NCBI RefSeq assembly: GCF_015356115.1
Contig: NZ_CP063056.1
Location: 1,426,001 to 1,490,000 of the forward strand
Source: Rodentibacter haemolyticus
Lineage (GTDB): Bacteria; Pseudomonadota; Gammaproteobacteria; Enterobacterales; Pasteurellaceae
Length of the DNA: 64,000 nt
Direction of reading: 5' to 3'
Shown here: piece after piece, positions 1 through 7,199 of the stretch
How positions within the stretch are numbered: the stretch's first letter is position 1
How the letters are laid out: each line of letters opens with the position of its first letter
Position numbers and translations under genes: made by a program
Notes under the pieces: generated by a model
The model's input: the letters and a program-made list of their open reading frames with translations, nothing else
What the model was told of the DNA's origin: nothing
Database searches by the model: none

Positions 1-1
1 A

Positions 2-76
2 ACCTTAATCAACCCGCATTTTGTGATGGTGGCTGATAAATCGGCGGATTGGCAGACCATCTTTCAATTTAATTGA
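2..76 (+). CDS. cysQ: 3' end of a CysQ-like 3'(2'),5'-bisphosphate nucleotidase (partial)
   Basis: Only the last 24 codons and a TGA stop are inside the window; the gene begins upstream of base 1. The readable tail includes TLINPHFVMVADKS, which resembles the C-terminal 'FLNPxF' segment of the inositol-monophosphatase-like nucleotidase CysQ, an enzyme that removes phosphate from 3'-phosphoadenosine 5'-phosphate during sulfate assimilation. From memory, H. influenzae also has a cysQ-like gene beside zwf, which supports the call. With so few residues the assignment is tentative. Confidence 0.5.
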   Translation, partial: TLINPHFVMVADKSADWQTIFQFN

Positions 77-105
77 TTGGTTCGATTGGTAATTTTCGTT
101 AGAAT
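77..105 (+). promoter_or_regulatory. Candidate sigma-70 promoter for zwf
   Basis: TTGGTT (77-82) and TAGAAT (100-105) are separated by 17 bases, and the -10 lies 45 bases before the zwf start. Each element matches four or five of six consensus bases. The promoter starts right at the stop codon of the upstream gene, so zwf probably has its own transcript. Confidence 0.45.
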
Positions 106-150
106 AGCGCATCATTCCGACACAATTTGGTATTTTATTAAGGAATAATT

Positions 151-1635
151 ATGCAAACTGATAATAACTGTATCGTCATTTTCGGCGCATCCGGTGATTT
201 AACACACCGCAAACTCATCCCCGCTCTTTATAACTTATATAAAATAGGACGATTAAGCGAAAATTTTTCAGTACTTGGTGTAGCGCGTTCTGATTTAAAT
301 GATGAAACTTTCCGTGGAAAAATGCGCGAAACCTTACTCAATAACGAAGAAACCACACCGGAAACATTGGAAGCATTTTGTCATCATCTTTACTATCAAA
401 CGATAAACACTTCGGATGCTGCCGATTACGGCAAGCTTGTTCCCCGCTTGGATGAACTGCACGATAAATATCAAACCTGCGGCAATACACTTTATTATAT
501 GTCCACGCCGCCAAGCCTTTATGGCATCATTCCGGAATGTTTGGCGGCGCACGGGTTGAATACCGAAGAATACGGTTGGAAGCGTATTATCGTAGAAAAA
601 CCGTTCGGTTATGATGAAAAAACCGCACAAGCGCTAGATGTGCAAATTCACCGTTTCTTTGAAGAACATCAAATCTACCGTATCGATCATTATCTTGGTA
701 AAGAAACGGTACAAAATTTGCTTGTATTACGTTTTTCCAACGGTTGGTTTGAGCCCCTTTGGAATCGCAATTTTATTGATTACGTGGAAATTACCGGTGC
801 CGAGTCTATCGGTGTAGAAGAACGCGGTGGTTATTATGATGGTTCCGGTGCAATGCGCGATATGTTCCAGAATCACTTACTACAAGTATTGGCAATGGTG
901 GCAATGGAACCACCGGCAATCATTAATGCCAATTCTATGCGTGATGAAGTGGCAAAAGTTATGCACAGTTTACGTCCACTAACACAAGAAGATGTAGAAC
1001 ATAATCTTGTCTTAGGTCAATATACCTCCGCAGAAATTAACGGTAAAACAGTAAAAGGCTATTTGGAAGAAAAAGGTGTACCGGCAGATTCTCACACTGA
1101 AACCTATATGGCGCTGCGTTGTGAGATCGAAAACTGGCGTTGGGCGGGCGTACCTTTTTATGTCCGCACCGGTAAACGCTTACCGGCGCGAGTCACAGAA
1201 ATTGTGATTCACTTTAAAACCACGCCGCATCCGGTATTTAGCCAAGATGCGCCGGAAAACAAACTCATCATTCGCATTCAGCCGGATGAAGCCATTTCTA
1301 TGCGTTTCGGCTTGAAAAAACCGGGAGCAGGCTTTGAGGCGAAAGAAGTTTCTATGGATTTCCGTTATGCCGATCTTGCCGGTGCGCAAGTACTAACGGC
1401 GTATGAACGTTTATTACTTGATGCAATGAAAGGCGATGCCACCTTATTCGCTCGCACTGACGCAGTTCACGCCGCATGGCGTTTTGTACAACCGATTTTG
1501 AATTACAAAGCGAACGGGGGTAAAGTCCACGAATATGAAGCCGGTACTTGGGGGCCGACAGCCGCAGAGAAACTTATTGCTAAAAGTGGTCGCGTATGGC
1601 GTAAACCAAGTGGGTTGATGAAGAAAAAAGTGTAA
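151..1635 (+). CDS. zwf: Glucose-6-phosphate 1-dehydrogenase
   Basis: Oxidises glucose 6-phosphate to 6-phosphogluconolactone with NADP+, the entry step of the oxidative pentose phosphate pathway in the cytosol. The 494-residue protein has the N-terminal Rossmann motif FGASGDLTHRKL (about residues 11-22) and the active-site signature RIDHYLGK (177-184) with the catalytic histidine at 180. Length matches bacterial Zwf. The ATG has an AAGGA element about 7 bases upstream. It heads a cluster with pgl and gnd, the next two pathway enzymes, separated only by two small membrane or envelope genes. Nothing is truncated or unusual. Confidence 0.98.
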   Translation: MQTDNNCIVIFGASGDLTHRKLIPALYNLYKIGRLSENFSVLGVARSDLNDETFRGKMRETLLNNEETTPETLEAFCHHLYYQTINTSDAADYGKLVPRLDELHDKYQTCGNTLYYMSTPPSLYGIIPECLAAHGLNTEEYGWKRIIVEKPFGYDEKTAQALDVQIHRFFEEHQIYRIDHYLGKETVQNLLVLRFSNGWFEPLWNRNFIDYVEITGAESIGVEERGGYYDGSGAMRDMFQNHLLQVLAMVAMEPPAIINANSMRDEVAKVMHSLRPLTQEDVEHNLVLGQYTSAEINGKTVKGYLEEKGVPADSHTETYMALRCEIENWRWAGVPFYVRTGKRLPARVTEIVIHFKTTPHPVFSQDAPENKLIIRIQPDEAISMRFGLKKPGAGFEAKEVSMDFRYADLAGAQVLTAYERLLLDAMKGDATLFARTDAVHAAWRFVQPILNYKANGGKVHEYEAGTWGPTAAEKLIAKSGRVWRKPSGLMKKKV

Positions 1636-1757
1636 TCGGCATCTTTCCCCTTTCCTGCTTAGGGTGAGGGGGAAATTCTCAGCGTTGATAAAGTTATCGA
1701 TACCATTTCCATCAGCATCTTCCGCAAGCGTACGAGAAGAATAAAGAAGAGAACAAC

Positions 1758-2456
1758 ATGAACTATATCACTTTCCCCACGGCACAAAATGCTGTGGAAA
1801 AAATCGCTCAAGAGTTTGTGATTTACAGTCAGTTAAATCGTCCTGTACATATTTCCCTATCCGGCGGTTCCACCCCAAAATTGTTATTTAAGACCTTAGC
1901 AACGGAACCTTATGCCTCACAAGTTCAGTGGAAAAATTTACATTTTTGGTGGGGCGATGATCGAATGGTTGAGCCCACTGATCCTGAGAGCAATTATGGT
2001 GAAGTACAAAAATTGCTGTTTGATCATATTCAGATTCCAACAGAAAACATTCACCGCATCCGTGGTGAAAACGAACCGCACCTAGAGGTAAAACGTTTTG
2101 AAGAAGAATTAAGTGCGGTCATTTCTGACGGTGTTTTTGACTGGATTATTCTTGGTATGGGAGCGGACGGTCATACTGCCTCTCTTTTCCCACATCAGAC
2201 AAATTTTGATGATAATCACCTTGCCGTGATTGCAAAACACCCTGAAACAGGACAAATTCGTATTTCTAAAACCGCTAAACTCATTGAGCAAGCAAAACGT
2301 ATTACTTACTTGGTGACGGGGGATAGCAAAGCGGAAATTCTGAAGGAAATTCAAACAATATCTGCGGAAAAATTACCTTATCCTGCAGCTAAAATTCACG
2401 CCAAAAACGGCATAACGGAATGGTATTTGGATAAAGCGGCGGCGAAGTTCTTATAA
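1758..2456 (+). CDS. pgl: 6-phosphogluconolactonase
   Basis: Hydrolyses 6-phosphogluconolactone, the product of Zwf, to 6-phosphogluconate. The 232-residue protein belongs to the DevB/SolA-type lactonases of the glucosamine-6-phosphate isomerase fold: HISLSGGSTPK near residue 32 binds phosphate and GMGADGHTASLFP near 135 is the family signature. It is not the beta-propeller YbhE-type enzyme of E. coli. It lies 122 bases after zwf and its stop overlaps the start of the next gene by one base (TAATG), so translation of the two is probably coupled. A USS (2111-2119) lies in frame and encodes Ser-Ala-Val. Confidence 0.95.
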   Translation: MNYITFPTAQNAVEKIAQEFVIYSQLNRPVHISLSGGSTPKLLFKTLATEPYASQVQWKNLHFWWGDDRMVEPTDPESNYGEVQKLLFDHIQIPTENIHRIRGENEPHLEVKRFEEELSAVISDGVFDWIILGMGADGHTASLFPHQTNFDDNHLAVIAKHPETGQIRISKTAKLIEQAKRITYLVTGDSKAEILKEIQTISAEKLPYPAAKIHAKNGITEWYLDKAAAKFL

Positions 2457-2836
2457 TGGAAATTTTAGCCTTTATTTTGACCGCACTTGTAGCATTGGAA
2501 CATTTTTATATTCTTTATTTGGAAATGTTTGCTTTGAGTAGCCCGGCGGCAAAGCGAATTTTTAAATTAAGCGAACAAGATCTTGCTAACCCTAAGATCA
2601 GAGTTTTGTTTGCCAACCAAGGGTTATACAATGGTTTTCTTGCCGCAGGTTTGGTATTTTCCTTATTAATTCAACAAATTTCGCTAACCTATTTTTTCCT
2701 TATTTGCGTTATCATTGCGGCAATATATGGCACAATTACGGCGAACAAAGGGATTTTGTTTAAGCAGGGATTACCGGCTGTGTTGGCACTGATATCTCAG
2801 TTAATGATTATTGCTTCGCGTAACTTTTGTTTATAG
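2456..2836 (+). CDS. DUF1304 family integral membrane protein
   Basis: A 126-residue hydrophobic protein with about four predicted membrane segments (roughly residues 3-25, 52-72, 76-96 and 103-122). The pattern of an N-terminal helix with EHFYILYLEMF followed by FANQGLYNGFLAAGL is typical of DUF1304, a family of small inner-membrane proteins of unknown function. It overlaps the pgl stop by one base and so is co-translated with a pentose phosphate enzyme. A reverse-orientation USS lies in the first helix and encodes Thr-Ala-Leu. Family membership is fairly sure; function is not known. Confidence 0.8.
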   Translation: MEILAFILTALVALEHFYILYLEMFALSSPAAKRIFKLSEQDLANPKIRVLFANQGLYNGFLAAGLVFSLLIQQISLTYFFLICVIIAAIYGTITANKGILFKQGLPAVLALISQLMIIASRNFCL

Positions 2837-2880
2837 GTAGTCGTATGTTAAAAAGTATGTATTATTGTAGGAGGAATATC

Positions 2881-3300
2881 ATGAAAAAATTTCTAATGAT
2901 TTTACTATCTATAACATTAGTGGCTTGTTCTTCAGGCATTGACATTGATGAACTTAAGGTGAAAATGCCGAAGAATGAGCAAAATGTTATAGTGCAAATT
3001 CCAACAGCGAGTAACCCCGTTTCTAATGCAATGGTTATTGGTATGGTCAAAATGTCAGGTTCACCATCGGCTTCAAACATAGTGAAAATGTTAGCAGTCG
3101 ATAATATTAACATTGGCGTAACAGGGGAGAGCCAAATTCTTAATAAAGCAACTGCACTTTATGCACTAGAGCATGTAACGAAAGTCGGTAAGAATGTCAG
3201 CATTTATATGATGGGTGATAGTGAAAGTGATAAGACGGATTTAGAAAAAGTAGCAAGCAGCAAAAATATTAAATTACATTATTTTGCAAATATGCAATAG
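2881..3300 (+). CDS. Small predicted lipoprotein, function unknown
   Basis: The 139-residue product starts at the ATG preceded by a strong GGAGGA at 2869-2874; an earlier in-frame start at 2827 overlaps the previous gene and lacks a ribosome site. The N-terminus is a lipoprotein signal with lipobox LVAC and lipidated Cys16. Downstream there are no recognised motifs; the mature part is polar and mixed alpha/beta, ending with a segment (KNVSIYMMGDSESDKTDLEK) that could be a Rossmann-like strand-turn. It sits between pgl and gnd and may be read through from zwf. I do not recognise the family. Confidence 0.75.
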   Translation: MKKFLMILLSITLVACSSGIDIDELKVKMPKNEQNVIVQIPTASNPVSNAMVIGMVKMSGSPSASNIVKMLAVDNINIGVTGESQILNKATALYALEHVTKVGKNVSIYMMGDSESDKTDLEKVASSKNIKLHYFANMQ

Positions 3301-3382
3301 GTTGTAGGGTTATTTACTCTTTCAACAAGCAATTTCAATATATTATGGTGAGATGAACTCACTTTACCAACAGGAGAAAAAA

Positions 3383-4837
3383 ATGTCAGTAAAAGGCGAT
3401 ATTGGTGTCATCGGCTTGGCGGTGATGGGGCAAAACCTCATTTTAAATATGAACGATCACGGTTTTAAAGTGGTGGCGTATAACCGGACTACTTCAAAAG
3501 TGGATGAGTTTTTACAGGGTGAGGCGAAAGGAACGAACATTATCGGTGCATATTCGTTAGAAGATTTAGCCGCGAAATTAGAAAAACCGCGCAAAGTCAT
3601 GTTAATGGTACGTGCAGGTGAAGTAGTGGATCAATTTATTGATGCGTTATTACCCCATTTGGAACAGGGCGATATTATCATTGACGGCGGTAATTCCAAC
3701 TATCCTGATACTAATCGCCGTGTGGAAGCGTTGCGTGAAAAAGGTATTCGTTTCATCGGTACCGGCGTTTCCGGTGGTGAAGAAGGTGCTCGCCACGGAC
3801 CTTCTATTATGCCGGGTGGTAATGAAGAAGCGTGGCAATTCGTCAAACCTGTGTTACAAGCGATTTCCGCCAAAACCCAACAAGGTGAGCCTTGTTGCGA
3901 CTGGGTAGGTAAAGACGGTGCGGGTCATTTTGTGAAAATGGTTCACAATGGTATTGAATACGGCGATATGCAATTAATTTGCGAAGCCTATCAATTCTTA
4001 AAAGAAGGCGTTGGCTTGTCTGACGATGAATTACAAGCGACTTTCAACGAGTGGCGCAATACCGAATTAGATAGCTATTTGATCGATATTACCGCTGATA
4101 TTTTGGGTTATAAAGATACGGATGGTACGCGTTTAGTTGATAAAATCTTAGATACGGCAGGTCAAAAAGGTACGGGTAAATGGACGGGAATCAATGCGTT
4201 AGATTTTGGCATTCCATTGACCTTAATCACCGAATCCGTATTTGCCCGCTGTGTGTCCGCATTTAAAGATCAACGTGTTGCGGCAAACAAATTATTCAAC
4301 AAAACGATTGGCAAAGTCGAAGGCGATAAAAAGGTATGGATTGAGGCAGTGCGCAAAGCATTATTGGCTTCCAAAATCATTTCTTATGCACAAGGCTTTA
4401 TGTTGATTCGTGAAGCTTCTGAAAATTTCAACTGGAATATCAACTATGGCAACACTGCACTATTATGGCGTGAAGGCTGTATCATTCGCAGTCGTTTCTT
4501 AGGTAATATTCGTGACGCCTATGAAGCGAATCCGGATTTGATTTTCTTAGGTTCAGACGGCTACTTTAAGGGCATTTTGGAAAATTCTATGAGTGATTGG
4601 CGCAAAGTGGTGGCGAAATCTATCGAAATCGGTCTTCCAATGCCTTGTATGGCATCAGCCGTCACCTTCCTAGACGGTTATACTTCCGCTCGTTTACCTG
4701 CAAACTTATTGCAAGCACAACGTGACTATTTTGGTGCGCACACCTATGAACGTACCGATAAACCGCGCGGTGAGTTTTTCCACACCAACTGGACAGGGCG
4801 TGGTGGCAATACGGCATCAACCACTTACGATGTGTAA
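3383..4837 (+). CDS. gnd: 6-phosphogluconate dehydrogenase, decarboxylating
   Basis: Oxidatively decarboxylates 6-phosphogluconate to ribulose 5-phosphate with NADP+. The start at 3383 follows CAGGAG and gives 484 residues, the normal family length; an in-frame ATG at 3353 would add ten residues with no ribosome site. Visible features are the Rossmann motif GVIGLAVMGQN near the N-terminus, the catalytic lysine region FVKMVHNGIEYGDMQ, and the signature KWTGINALDFGIPLTLI. The C-terminal tail carries the usual HTNWTGRGG. The gene closes the zwf-pgl-gnd group and is followed by a USS-pair terminator. Confidence 0.98.
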   Translation: MSVKGDIGVIGLAVMGQNLILNMNDHGFKVVAYNRTTSKVDEFLQGEAKGTNIIGAYSLEDLAAKLEKPRKVMLMVRAGEVVDQFIDALLPHLEQGDIIIDGGNSNYPDTNRRVEALREKGIRFIGTGVSGGEEGARHGPSIMPGGNEEAWQFVKPVLQAISAKTQQGEPCCDWVGKDGAGHFVKMVHNGIEYGDMQLICEAYQFLKEGVGLSDDELQATFNEWRNTELDSYLIDITADILGYKDTDGTRLVDKILDTAGQKGTGKWTGINALDFGIPLTLITESVFARCVSAFKDQRVAANKLFNKTIGKVEGDKKVWIEAVRKALLASKIISYAQGFMLIREASENFNWNINYGNTALLWREGCIIRSRFLGNIRDAYEANPDLIFLGSDGYFKGILENSMSDWRKVVAKSIEIGLPMPCMASAVTFLDGYTSARLPANLLQAQRDYFGAHTYERTDKPRGEFFHTNWTGRGGNTASTTYDV

Positions 4838-4854
4838 AAATATCCTGTAAACCG

Positions 4855-4888
4855 ACCGCACTTTCAGCCGAAAAGTGCGGTTTATTTT
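4855..4888 (+). terminator. USS-pair terminator after gnd
   Basis: ACCGCACTTT (4855-4864) and AAAGTGCGGT (4872-4881) form a 10-bp stem with a 7-base loop, followed by TTATTTTTA. The two arms are opposite-orientation uptake sequences, a common terminator design in this family. Confidence 0.85.
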
Positions 4889-4909
4889 TAGGGAGTTTTG
4901 GAGAAAATT

Positions 4910-5221
4910 ATGTTACCCAAAGAACGTTTGGCGAAAATTGCCGAAATGGAAGCTGTTTTGAATGAATCAACGGATTTTCTTGCCGAAGCACAAAGGCTTC
5001 TTGAAAAATGGCAAGCATTCTTACCGAAAATGAAATCCTTAGAACAATATTATTTTACCGGAGATTGGCGTGATGATTACGAAGCCTATGAGCAAGGTAA
5101 AATCCCCAAAGATCAACCCTACGGCGTACTTTCGGAAGATCTGATTTTTAATGCGAGCGCCGATCAGCAACGTCTTGCTATTGAATATTTAAAAGTGATC
5201 ACGGCAATCTTAGATCATTGA
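4910..5221 (+). CDS. DUF4298 domain-containing protein
   Basis: A 103-residue soluble acidic protein. The ATG at 4910 has GGAG at 4900-4903; a TTG at 4898 is less likely. It begins with a heptad-like helical stretch (RLAKIAEMEAVLNESTDFLA), then has the YYFTGDWRDDYEAYEQGK segment and GVLSEDLIFN, which together are the hallmark of DUF4298. Function is unknown. It lies alone between two USS-pair terminators and is therefore probably transcribed separately or with the next lipoprotein gene. Confidence 0.75.
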   Translation: MLPKERLAKIAEMEAVLNESTDFLAEAQRLLEKWQAFLPKMKSLEQYYFTGDWRDDYEAYEQGKIPKDQPYGVLSEDLIFNASADQQRLAIEYLKVITAILDH

Positions 5222-5267
5222 AATCGCTATTCTATTTCTGATCTCGTTGTGATGAAATTATTTTTAT

Positions 5268-5295
5268 GAACTTTCATTCAGTTGGGTTTGTCTTA
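5268..5295 (+). promoter_or_regulatory. Candidate sigma-E-type promoter for the OsmB-like lipoprotein gene
   Basis: GAACTT (5268-5273) and TCTTA (5291-5295) are 17 bases apart, close to the sigma-E consensus GAACTT-N16/17-TCTGA, and lie 43 bases before the start of an envelope lipoprotein. One -10 base differs. The match is suggestive only. Confidence 0.3.
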
Positions 5296-5337
5296 CGGAA
5301 CGCTATCGCTGTTGATAGTTTTACACGGAGAAATCCT

Positions 5338-5541
5338 ATGAAGTTAATCACTAAATCATTGATTATTGGTATGACGGCCGTTTCATTAGCAGCTTGCGGA
5401 AATATGAGTCGTAGCCAAAAAAATACCGCGGTGGGGGCTGCAATTGGCGGTGCCGCCGGCTATATGATTAAAGGCAATGCGGCAACAACATTAGGTGGGG
5501 CGGCATTAGGTGGTTTGATTGGCAGCCAAGTGAATAAATAA
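5338..5541 (+). CDS. OsmB-like glycine-zipper lipoprotein
   Basis: The 67-residue product starts at the ATG preceded by CGGAG (5327-5331); the longer in-frame reading from 5266 is less likely. It has a lipoprotein signal with lipobox LAAC and Cys20, then a short mature part made of two glycine-zipper hairpins (AVGAAIGGAAGYMIKG and TTLGGAALGGLIGSQVNK). Such proteins (OsmB, YMGG-like) insert in or lie against the outer membrane and are often stress induced; a possible sigma-E promoter lies upstream. Closest named relative is OsmB, but orthology cannot be shown by eye. Confidence 0.8.
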   Translation: MKLITKSLIIGMTAVSLAACGNMSRSQKNTAVGAAIGGAAGYMIKGNAATTLGGAALGGLIGSQVNK

Positions 5542-5557
5542 AATTCCTTAAAAACCG

Positions 5558-5606
5558 ACCGCACTTTGTTTTATTCGGAAAGGAAATAAAGTGCGGTTAT
5601 TTTTTC
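5558..5606 (+). terminator. USS-pair terminator
   Basis: ACCGCACTTT (5558-5567) and AAAGTGCGGT (5588-5597) form a stem with a 20-base loop, followed by TATTTTTTC. It separates the OsmB-like gene from rpe. Confidence 0.8.
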
Positions 5607-5687
5607 TGTGTTTTCCGAGAAATAATCAAGGCAATTTATACCTTAACGTAGTAAACTAGGGCGGTTACTATCTTTTTGGAGATGACT

Positions 5688-6365
5688 ATGAAACCTTATC
5701 TTATTGCGCCCTCAATTCTTTCTGCCGATCTTGCCCGACTTGGTGATGATGTTCAAAATGTACTGAATGCCGGTGCGGATGTAATTCATTTTGATGTTAT
5801 GGATAACCATTATGTGCCGAACCTCACTTTCGGTCCTGTTGTATGTAAAGCTTTGCGTGATTACGGCATTACAGCACCGATAGACGTTCATTTAATGGTA
5901 AAACCGGTGGATAGAATTATTCCTGATTTTGCGAAAGCCGGAGCTAATTATATTAGTTTTCATCCGGAAGCTTCGGAACATATTGATCGTACATTGCAAC
6001 TTATTCGAGATCACGGCTGTAAATCAGGTTTAGTGTTTAATCCGGCAACGCCGTTGAGCTATTTGGATTATGTATTGGATAAAGTGGATTTGATTTTATT
6101 AATGTCGGTAAATCCGGGATTTGGCGGACAATCTTTCATTCCGTCCACACTGAAAAAATTACAACAAGTACGCAAAATGATTGATGATAGCGGGTTTGAT
6201 ATTCGTCTTGAAGTGGATGGCGGCGTAAAAATCAACAATATTGCGGAAATTGCGGCAGCCGGTGCCGATATGTTCGTTGCCGGTTCAGCCATTTTTGATC
6301 AACCGGATTATAAACAAGTCATCGATCAAATGAGACAACAGCTTGAAACGGTTCATGGAGAATAA
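5688..6365 (+). CDS. rpe: Ribulose-phosphate 3-epimerase
   Basis: Interconverts ribulose 5-phosphate and xylulose 5-phosphate. The 225-residue TIM-barrel protein starts MKPYLIAPSIL, aligning with E. coli Rpe; upstream in-frame TTG and ATG codons overlap the ribosome site TTTTTGGAG and were not used. Signatures present: HFDVMDNHYVPN with metal ligands near residue 34, VHLMVKPVD, and VNPGFGGQSFIP near 143. It is followed 44 bases later by gph, a pairing widely conserved in gamma-proteobacteria. Its substrate comes directly from Gnd and from the ula pathway encoded further along. Confidence 0.98.
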   Translation: MKPYLIAPSILSADLARLGDDVQNVLNAGADVIHFDVMDNHYVPNLTFGPVVCKALRDYGITAPIDVHLMVKPVDRIIPDFAKAGANYISFHPEASEHIDRTLQLIRDHGCKSGLVFNPATPLSYLDYVLDKVDLILLMSVNPGFGGQSFIPSTLKKLQQVRKMIDDSGFDIRLEVDGGVKINNIAEIAAAGADMFVAGSAIFDQPDYKQVIDQMRQQLETVHGE

Positions 6366-6409
6366 ATATCGAACTTTTTTGACTGATTTACAAGGAAATA
6401 GAGAAAATA

Positions 6410-7084
6410 ATGAACACACAATTTAAACTTATCGGCTTTGATTTGGACGGAACTTTAGTCAATAGCCTGCCGGACTTAGCCTTATCCGTAAATTCCGCTT
6501 TAGCGGAGCTGGGTTTACCGCAAGCTCAAGAAGAGTTGGTATTGACTTGGATCGGCAATGGTGCTCCGGTACTTATTGCGCGTGCTTTAGATTGGGCTTA
6601 TGCACAAACCGGTAGAGCGTTAAGCGAAGCGGAAATCGAAAAAGTGAAGACGCGTTTTAGCCATTATTATAGTGAAAATCTTTGCAACATCAGTCGGTTA
6701 TATCCAAATGTAAAAGAAACTTTAGAGGCTTTGAAAGCCAAAGGTTATATTCTTGCCGTTGTTACTAATAAACCGACCAAGCACGTTCAACCGGTGTTAG
6801 CGGCGTTTGGTATTGATCACTTATTTAGTGAAACCTTAGGCGGTCAATCTTTACCTGCAATCAAGCCGCATCCGGGGCCGCTTTATTATTTATGTGGAAA
6901 ATTCGGACTTGAGCCCCGCCAAGTGTTATTTGTCGGTGATTCCAAAAATGACATTATTGCAGCTCATACTGCGGGTTGTGCGGTGGTTGGATTAACCTAT
7001 GGTTACAACTATAATATTCCTATCAGCGAATCCGCCCCGGATTGGGTGTTTGACGATTTTGGTAACTTATTAGAAATTCTTTAG
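6410..7084 (+). CDS. gph: Phosphoglycolate phosphatase
   Basis: HAD-superfamily phosphatase that removes phosphate from 2-phosphoglycolate, a by-product of repair of DNA 3'-phosphoglycolate ends. The 224-residue protein shows the catalytic motif I DLDGTLVNS near residue 11, motif II VVTNKPTKH near 124, the lysine of motif III in AIKPHPGP, and motif IV FVGDSKNDI near 176. Length is normal. It forms a two-gene unit with rpe and ends at a USS-pair terminator. Confidence 0.95.
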   Translation: MNTQFKLIGFDLDGTLVNSLPDLALSVNSALAELGLPQAQEELVLTWIGNGAPVLIARALDWAYAQTGRALSEAEIEKVKTRFSHYYSENLCNISRLYPNVKETLEALKAKGYILAVVTNKPTKHVQPVLAAFGIDHLFSETLGGQSLPAIKPHPGPLYYLCGKFGLEPRQVLFVGDSKNDIIAAHTAGCAVVGLTYGYNYNIPISESAPDWVFDDFGNLLEIL

Positions 7085-7093
7085 CTTTTCAAC

Positions 7094-7125
7094 AAAAGTG
7101 CGGTTATTTTTGACCGCACTTTTAT
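7094..7125 (+). terminator. USS-pair terminator after gph
   Basis: AAAAGTGCGGT (7094-7104) pairs with ACCGCACTTTT (7113-7123) around an 8-base loop, giving an 11-bp stem whose 3' arm ends in T residues. It isolates rpe-gph from lon. Confidence 0.85.
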
Positions 7126-7136
7126 CGGTCGCTTCC

Positions 7137-7164
7137 CTTGAATTTATTCACCCACCCCCCATAT
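7137..7164 (+). promoter_or_regulatory. Sigma-32 heat-shock promoter of lon
   Basis: CTTGAA (7137-7142) and CCCCATAT (7157-7164) match the sigma-32 consensus CTTGAAA-N11-14-CCCCATNT; the spacer between the elements is 14 bases. Lon is a classic heat-shock gene, so sequence and context agree. The start codon is 36 bases downstream. Confidence 0.8.
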
Positions 7165-7199
7165 ATCCCCAAATTACGAAGACAGATTAGAGAGAAAAT

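Noticed and set aside
2827..2880. Longer start for the small lipoprotein
   Set aside because: It overlaps the previous gene, and the lipoprotein signal and GGAGGA point to the ATG at 2881.
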